From DASQZK01 sp963763215 (GTDB lineage Bacteria > Bacteroidota > Bacteroidia > Bacteroidales > GCA-2748055), in assembly GCA_963763215.1 (NCBI GenBank), contig CAVXNX010000002.1:310001-374000 (forward strand): a stretch of DNA of 64,000 nucleotides. Reading direction: 5' to 3'. The notes under the pieces are model-generated. The model saw only the letters and a program-made list of their open reading frames with translations, was not told where the DNA came from and made no database searches. The stretch's first letter is position 1; each line of letters opens with the position of its first letter. This document shows positions 58,943-64,000 of the stretch, piece after piece. Position numbers and translations under genes: made by a program.

Positions 58943-60410
58943 ATGTCATCAACATTGGTTTTCGGCATTGTGCTGGGGTATTTTATGGTCCTGCTGGTCA
59001 TCTCCTGGATCACGGGAAGGAAGGCCGACAATGCCGGTTTTTTCATCGGGAACCACCAATCGCCCTGGTATGTGGTGGCCTTCGGAATGATCGGGGCCTC
59101 GCTTTCGGGAGTGACTTTTATTTCGGTCCCGGGATGGGTGGGAAGCAGCCAGTTTACCTACATGCAGATGGTGCTCGGGTTCCTGGTCGGCTACTTCATC
59201 ATCGCCAATGTGCTGATGCCCTTGTATTACCGGCTGGAGCTGACATCTATCTATACCTACCTCGACCGTCGCTTCGGGAACAGGGCCTACAAAACCGGGG
59301 CTTCCTTTTTCCTGCTTTCCCGCGTTATCGGTGCCTCCCTCAGGCTGTTCCTTGTGGCTTCGGTTCTTCATCTCACCGTTTTCCGGCAATGGGGAGTTCC
59401 GTTCTTCGCTACCGTACTGGTCACCGTCGCCCTGATCTGGCTGTATACCTTCCGCGGCGGCATCCGGACCATTATCTGGACCGACACCCTTCAGACGTTC
59501 TGTATGCTGGCGGCGGTCATCATCACCGTGGTGCTCATCAGCCGGAAAATGGGGCTGGATTTCGCGGTACGGTGGAGGCAATCCGGCAGAGCAGCTATTC
59601 AAAAGTCTGGGTTTTTCACGACTGGCAAAGCGGTTCGCATTTCGTGAAGCAATTTCTGGGCGGAGCCTTCACCGCCATTGTCATGACCGGTCTGGACCAG
59701 GATATGATGCAGAAAAACCTGAGCTGCCGTAACATCCGGGAAGCCCGAAAAAACATGTACTGGATGAGCCTCTCCCTGGTCCCGGTCAACCTGCTGTTCC
59801 TCTCTCTCGGCGCCTTGCTCTATATCTTTGCCCAACGCAACGGGATCGTGATCCCTGAACATTCCGACGATCTTTTCCCCATGATCGCCACGGGAGGCTA
59901 TCCTCGGGGTACCCGGTCGCCATCCTGTTCATCATCGGCGTTGTGGCCGCTGCATATTCCAGCGCCGATTCGGCCCTCACCGCCCTGACCACATCGTTCA
60001 CCTTCGACATCCTGGATGCGGCCGGCATGGAACCCGAAAAGCTCCGGAAAACCCGCATGCGTGTGCATATCGGTATATCCCTGCTGGTGATGGCCGTCAT
60101 CATGGTCTTTAAGGCCATCAATAATGAAAATGTGATCAGCGCCATTTATACCGTGGCCGGGTATACCTATGGTCCACTGCTGGGACTCTTCAGCTTCGGG
60201 CTCTTCACCCGGTGGGAAGTCAAAGACCGGTGGATACCGGCTATCGCGGTCATCTCCCCGGTGATCACCTTTTTTATCAACCGGTATTCGGAACAGCTTC
60301 TGGGTGGATACCGGTTCGGTTTCGAATTGCTGATCCTGAACGGGGTCATCACCTTCCTCGGGCTGTTCCTGGCCGTGAGAAGGAAGCGCGGCGCGGGCGC
60401 TGCCGGCTGA
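58943..60410 (+). CDS. Sodium:solute symporter family protein, frameshifted at two sites
   Basis: About 488 residues. Start at 58943 (MSSTLVFGIVLGYFMVLL) as usual for the family. Many membrane helices; GASLSGVTFISVPGWVG, YKTGASFFLLSRVIGASLR, GGAFTAIVMTGLDQDMMQKNLSC and AAYSSADSALTALTTSF are SSS motifs. Breaks near 59571-59580 and 59902-59909 each shift by minus one, i.e. one missing base or two extra. At the second, dropping one C of cc and one G of gggg gives a smooth TGGYLGYPVAILFIIG. Substrate unknown. Confidence 0.88.
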
Positions 60411-60506
60411 ATGTTCCGTGAAATGAAACGGTTGTGGGTATTCTTCCAGATCCCGAGGAAAGGCAGGGTGAAGGTTCCAACAGACTCATGGCATCGGGCC
60501 ATTCCG

Positions 60507-62295
60507 TCATCCTTTGTTCGCGGTAATCCCGTAAATCTCGTCGAGAACAGCTTTGTATTTTTCTGCCACGACCTTGCGTTTGAGTTTGAGGGTGGGAGAC
60601 ATCTCGCCGGTTTGCGGGGTCCATTCCTCTACCACCAGCCGGAATCTTTTGATATGCTCTGTCTGGCCCAGTTTCTGGTTGATCTCGTTGACCTCCTTCT
60701 GGTAGCGGGCGATCACCTGGGGATTGGAAATGAGTTCGGCATTGTCACGGAACTTGATCCTGTGTTTGCCGGCCCAGTTATGCAGGAACTCGTAGTTCGG
60801 AGAGATCAGTGCACTGGCAAACTTTTCGTTTTCTCCCACCACCATGAGATTCTCGATAAAAAACGATTCCTTGAACATGTTCTCGATCACCTGCGGGGCA
60901 ATGTATTTACCGCTCGACAGCTTGAAGATCTCCTTCTTGCGGTCGGTGATCTTGAGATACTTATTGTCGATCATCACCCCGATATCGCCGGTGTGGAACC
61001 AGCCGTCGGCATCGATAACTTCAGCCGTGAGCTCCGGTGCTTTGTAATAACCCAGCATCACGTTCGGGCCCTTGCACAGGATTTCGCCGTCACTCGGCGA
61101 TCTTGATTTTCACGCCCGGCAGCGCTGGTCCAACGGTGCCAAACATGATCTCTCCCGGGACGAGATTGTTGACGGCGATCACCGGTGATGTTTCCGTCAG
61201 TCCGTAGCCTTCCAGGACCTTGATGCCGGCGGCCCAGAAAATACGTTCAAGTCTGGGCTGAAGGGCCGCGCCGCCCGAAACGATGATCTCCAGCCGTTCG
61301 CCCAGGCCCTCGCGCCATTTACTGAACACCAGCCTGTCGGCAACCTTCAGCATCAGGTTATACCATGCTGAGTTTCCATGGGGATTGAATTTCAGTCCCA
61401 GATTGACCGCCCAGAAGAAGATCCTTTTTTGAACAGGCGGAAGATCCTTTCCCTTTCCGATGATCCGGTCATAGATTCGTTCGAGAAGCCTCGGCACGGA
61501 ATTAAAGAGGTGCGGTTTGATGTCATTCACATCCTGGATGATCGTTCCCATGTTCTCGGCATAATAGATGCTCATGCCTTTGTATTGGAAATGGTAGTTC
61601 ACCATCCGTTCGTAAACATGGCTCAGCGGCAGGAAGGAAAGGACCGTGTGCCGGTGATCGAGCTCATGGGCTTTCGAGGTGGCGATAAAATTGGTGACCA
61701 GGTTTTTGTGAGACAACATGACGCCCTTGGGAAAGCCTGTTGTCCCGGAGGTATAGATCAGCGTCACCATGTCGTCAGGGGAAATACTTTTCCTGATCGA
61801 TTCCAGCGCTTCGGTGTATTTGTCTGCATTTTTCTCTCCCAGATGCAGGATCTCCGACCAGTTCTTCACCCCGTCAATCTCATTGAAGGTATAAATTTCC
61901 TTGATCGATGGCGCGTTCTCAGCAACCGGACGTATTTTTTCGTAAAGCTGCCTGTCTGAAACAATGACGATCTTTGGTTCGCAGTGGTTGAGGATGAAGT
62001 CGTAGTCTTCCTTACTGATGGTGGGATAAACCGGGACATGCACAATGCCCGCCTGGCTCATGCCCATATCGGCGATATTCCATTCAGGGCGGTTGTTGGA
62101 GATGGTGGCGATCACGTCACCTTTTTTGAGCCCCAGGGCGAGAAGTCCAAGGCTGAACAATTCCGACTGACGAATGTATTCCGAAGCCGAATACCGGTAC
62201 CATTCCCCGTTTCTCTTACCGGCCAGGGCATCCTCCTTCGAACTGTACCTTTCCTGGTACCTTTTGAGAAGATCGAACGTGCGTTTTACCTCCAT
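60507..62295 (-). CDS. Long-chain fatty acid-CoA ligase (AMP-forming), frameshifted
   Basis: About 595 residues from ATG 62295 (MEVKRTFDLLKRYQERY); an ATG at 62319 is possible. One extra base near 61092 breaks it between VKIKIAE and DGEILCKGPN. ATP motif LIYTSGTTGFPKGVMLSHKN, FLPLSHVYERM, EGYGLTETSPV, DGWFHTGDIG, and LSSGKYIAPQVIE with the late Lys in the STLKxKRK-like end. Activates fatty acids for degradation or lipid synthesis. Confidence 0.92.
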
Positions 62296-62507
62296 CGATG
62301 TCTTTTGAGTTAGCGGCATAAAGATAATCAAAAGCGGAATATCTTTCGGACCCATTTCCGGCAGGGTGGAAAAAGGTGAATTTTTACCGGGTTAATGCAT
62401 TGATAATAATAACAATGCCTGTGAAGCAGGAGAAGGCAAAAATCGACCCGGGTTTAATCCGCGCTGGTTTTCGGCTGAAGGATGGGCTGAAATTCTTACT
62501 TTTCGAC

Positions 62508-62515
62508 TAATTTTG
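62508..62515 (+). promoter_or_regulatory. Possible -7 box (TAATTTTG) for the ChaN-type gene
   Basis: Exact TAnnTTTG 16 bases before the ATG at 62532. Confidence 0.4.
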
Positions 62516-62531
62516 TCAAAAACCGAATCCG

Positions 62532-63398
62532 ATGAAACCATTCTCAATGATTGCCTGCCTTGTCCTTTTCTTTTCCATGAATGCCATTTCGCAGGATAAG
62601 TCTGCATACCGGTTGTTCACCGGCAATGGAAAAGAAGTCCGGTGGGAAAAAATGCTCAGGGATCTTTCCCGGGCCGATGCGGTCTTTTTTGGGGAACAGC
62701 ATAATGATCCTATCGCCCACTGGCTTGAATTGCAAATGGAGAAAGAACTGTTCGTTGCCAGGGACAGTCAGCTCATCCTGGGAGCGGAGATGTTTGAGCA
62801 TGATAACCAGGTCATCCTGGATGAATTCCTGGCCGGGAGGTTTGACGATTCGAAATTCGAGGCTGATGCCCGGCTTTGGAAAAATTACCCTACGGATTAC
62901 AAACCCCTCCTTGATTTTGCCCGGCAGCATGGGTTGGATTTTGTTGCTTCCGACGTGCCGAGGCGTTATGCCAGCATGGTATTCAATGGGGGTTTCGATG
63001 CCCTAAATGGACTTTCCTCTGAAGCCAAAAGTTTTATGGCTCCGCTTCCCATACCCTATGACCCTGATCTGGCCTGTTATAAAAGCATGATGAATATGGG
63101 CATGGGGCACGGGCAGTCGGAAAACCTTCCCAAAGCCCAGGCCATTAAGGATGCCACGATGGGCTACTTTATCTCTCAGAAGATGAAGCCGGGATACCTC
63201 TTTTTACATTTCAACGGAGCATATCACACGGAGAACAAGGAGGGTATCATCTGGTACCTGAACACCTACAAGCCCGGACTGACCATCATGACCATTTCCA
63301 CGGTCTTCCAGGATGACATCGGGAAGCTCGATGAGGCGAATCAGAACAAAGCCGATTACATTGTGGTGGTTCCGCAGGATATGACCCGGACCTTCTGA
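62532..63398 (+). CDS. ChaN-family (DUF399) iron/heme-uptake-type protein
   Basis: 288 residues. Signal peptide MKPFSMIACLVLFFSMNAIS. FFGEQHNDPIAHWLE and the late HFNGAYHTENKEGIIWYL are the family signature; ILGAEMFEHDNQ also fits. The Campylobacter ChaN binds heme as a dimer; whether this one does is inference. No lipobox Cys is seen, so it is probably periplasmic. Divergent from the acyl-CoA ligase gene. Confidence 0.88.
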   Translation: MKPFSMIACLVLFFSMNAISQDKSAYRLFTGNGKEVRWEKMLRDLSRADAVFFGEQHNDPIAHWLELQMEKELFVARDSQLILGAEMFEHDNQVILDEFLAGRFDDSKFEADARLWKNYPTDYKPLLDFARQHGLDFVASDVPRRYASMVFNGGFDALNGLSSEAKSFMAPLPIPYDPDLACYKSMMNMGMGHGQSENLPKAQAIKDATMGYFISQKMKPGYLFLHFNGAYHTENKEGIIWYLNTYKPGLTIMTISTVFQDDIGKLDEANQNKADYIVVVPQDMTRTF

Positions 63399-63431
63399 GC
63401 GCCGTTGCCAGCTGTCCGGTTGAGGCGCTCA
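63396..63431. terminator. Hairpin between convergent ChaN gene and alaS
   Basis: Stem TGAGCGCC (63396-63403) / GGCGCTCA (63424-63431), loop of 20 bases, no T-run. The left arm overlaps the ChaN stop codon. A weak bidirectional terminator is possible. Confidence 0.3.
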
Positions 63432-63527
63432 CACCAAAAGAGTGCCGGTAATCAAGCTATTATGCTTCCCCTGGCGAAACCGGTCCTGTTTCGGGGTCGT
63501 GTTGGCCAGAGCGGGTAAGCGACGTTG

Positions 63528-64000
63528 TTATGCCAGTGCCGTCACGATGGCTTTCGCCTTTTCGATAGCCCGGTCCAATCCGTCGGGATTTTTTCCTCCT
63601 GCGGTGGCAAAGAAAGGTTGCCCGCCGCCTCCGCCCCGGATTTCCGCAGCGCATTCCCGGATCACCTGAGCGGCATCCAGAGCCTTACGGCTCACCAGGT
63701 TGTCGGCAATCATGATGGCCAGGTTGGCTTTTTCCCCCGCCGCGGCCCCGAGCACGAGGAAGAGATTTTCCATTTCCCCCCGCAGCTGAAAGGCAAGATC
63801 CCGGAGGGCGCCTGCATTGTCAACATCCACAACGGCACCGATGAAGTCGATGTCGCCGATACGTTCGGCCTTCTCTTTCAGCTTTTTCCTGACGCTGCCG
63901 AGTTTTTCCTTTTCCAGTTCCTGGAGCCGTAGCCCCAGCTCGTTATTTTCATTCAGAATTTTCTCAACCGTTTCAATGACATTTTTACCGGAGGGAAGGA
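63528..64000 (-). CDS. alaS: Alanyl-tRNA synthetase, C-terminal part (runs off the window)
   Basis: The last 156 residues or so, open to the window edge. Coiled region (NENNELGLRLQELEKEK), then the DHHA1-type domain ending in GGGGGQPFFATAGGKNPDGL, the hallmark glycine motif of AlaS C-terminal domains, and AIEKAKAIVTALA. Catalytic and editing domains lie outside. Charges tRNA-Ala. Confidence 0.9.
   Translation of the reverse strand, partial: LPSGKNVIETVEKILNENNELGLRLQELEKEKLGSVRKKLKEKAERIGDIDFIGAVVDVDNAGALRDLAFQLRGEMENLFLVLGAAAGEKANLAIMIADNLVSRKALDAAQVIRECAAEIRGGGGGQPFFATAGGKNPDGLDRAIEKAKAIVTALA

Overview
The window looks like a piece of chromosome from an uncultured member of the Bacteroidetes (Bacteroidia, probably Bacteroidales-like). 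Evidence: a complete Na+-translocating NADH:quinone reductase operon (nqrA-F) with apbE, the futalosine route to menaquinone (mqnB-mqnD), a type IX secretion plug-type protein (DUF5103), several TPR/PD40/OmpA proteins of the PorE type, a fused alpha-beta keto-acid dehydrogenase E1, heptose synthesis genes (hldD, gmhB), and TAnnTTTG boxes (the Bacteroidetes -7 element) 15-55 bases before many start codons. I see no rRNA, tRNA, CRISPR array, prophage or insertion sequence.

Layout. 0-6.6 kb: two tandem paralogues that join receiver domains to a pyruvate-phosphate-dikinase-like ATP-grasp domain. 6.9-9.3 kb: glutamate dehydrogenase and a broken unknown gene. 9.4-13.6 kb: a 1418-residue double activase of the 2-hydroxyacyl-CoA dehydratase type. 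13.7-16.0 kb: secreted esterase and a glycosyltransferase. 16.1-21.5 kb (minus): threonine operon thrA - HAD phosphatase - thrB - thrC. 21.5-23.6 kb (minus): fabD with its terminator, then queD-folE. 23.8-26.3 kb: mqnB-mqnD and hldD. 26.5-31.0 kb: large membrane protein, a small DUF1858 gene flanked by two copies of a 165-base hairpin element, an HD protein, and the DUF5103 protein. 31.2-38.2 kb: nqrABCDEF, terminator, apbE. 38.3-38.8 kb (minus): two small Cys-rich membrane proteins, one of them frameshifted. 39-42.2 kb: E1 dehydrogenase and YqgE. 42.2-46.3 kb: gmhB, rhomboid protease, holA, AMP nucleosidase, HsdR-N protein, GNAT. 46.4-54.4 kb (minus): three large TPR/PD40 envelope proteins; the last carries ten helical repeats of about 66 residues. 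54.7-58.7 kb (minus): a glycosyltransferase fused to a degenerate sugar-phosphate transferase, lysA, recR. 58.9-64 kb: solute symporter, acyl-CoA ligase, ChaN and the 3' end of alaS.

A striking property of the sequence is its quality: at least 16 genes, many of them housekeeping (gdhA, thrC, nqrA, holA, recR, gmhB), are interrupted, at about 23 sites. At 21 of these a single extra base explains the break, often inside a short homopolymer. This points to insertion errors in the assembly rather than to gene decay. I therefore report each interrupted gene as one locus and give the break point.

The items most likely to be new biology are the paired receiver/ATP-grasp proteins at the left end, the ten-repeat PD40 envelope protein at 50.2-54.4 kb, the pair of small Cys-rich membrane proteins beside nqr-apbE, and the duplicated hairpin element around the DUF1858 gene.
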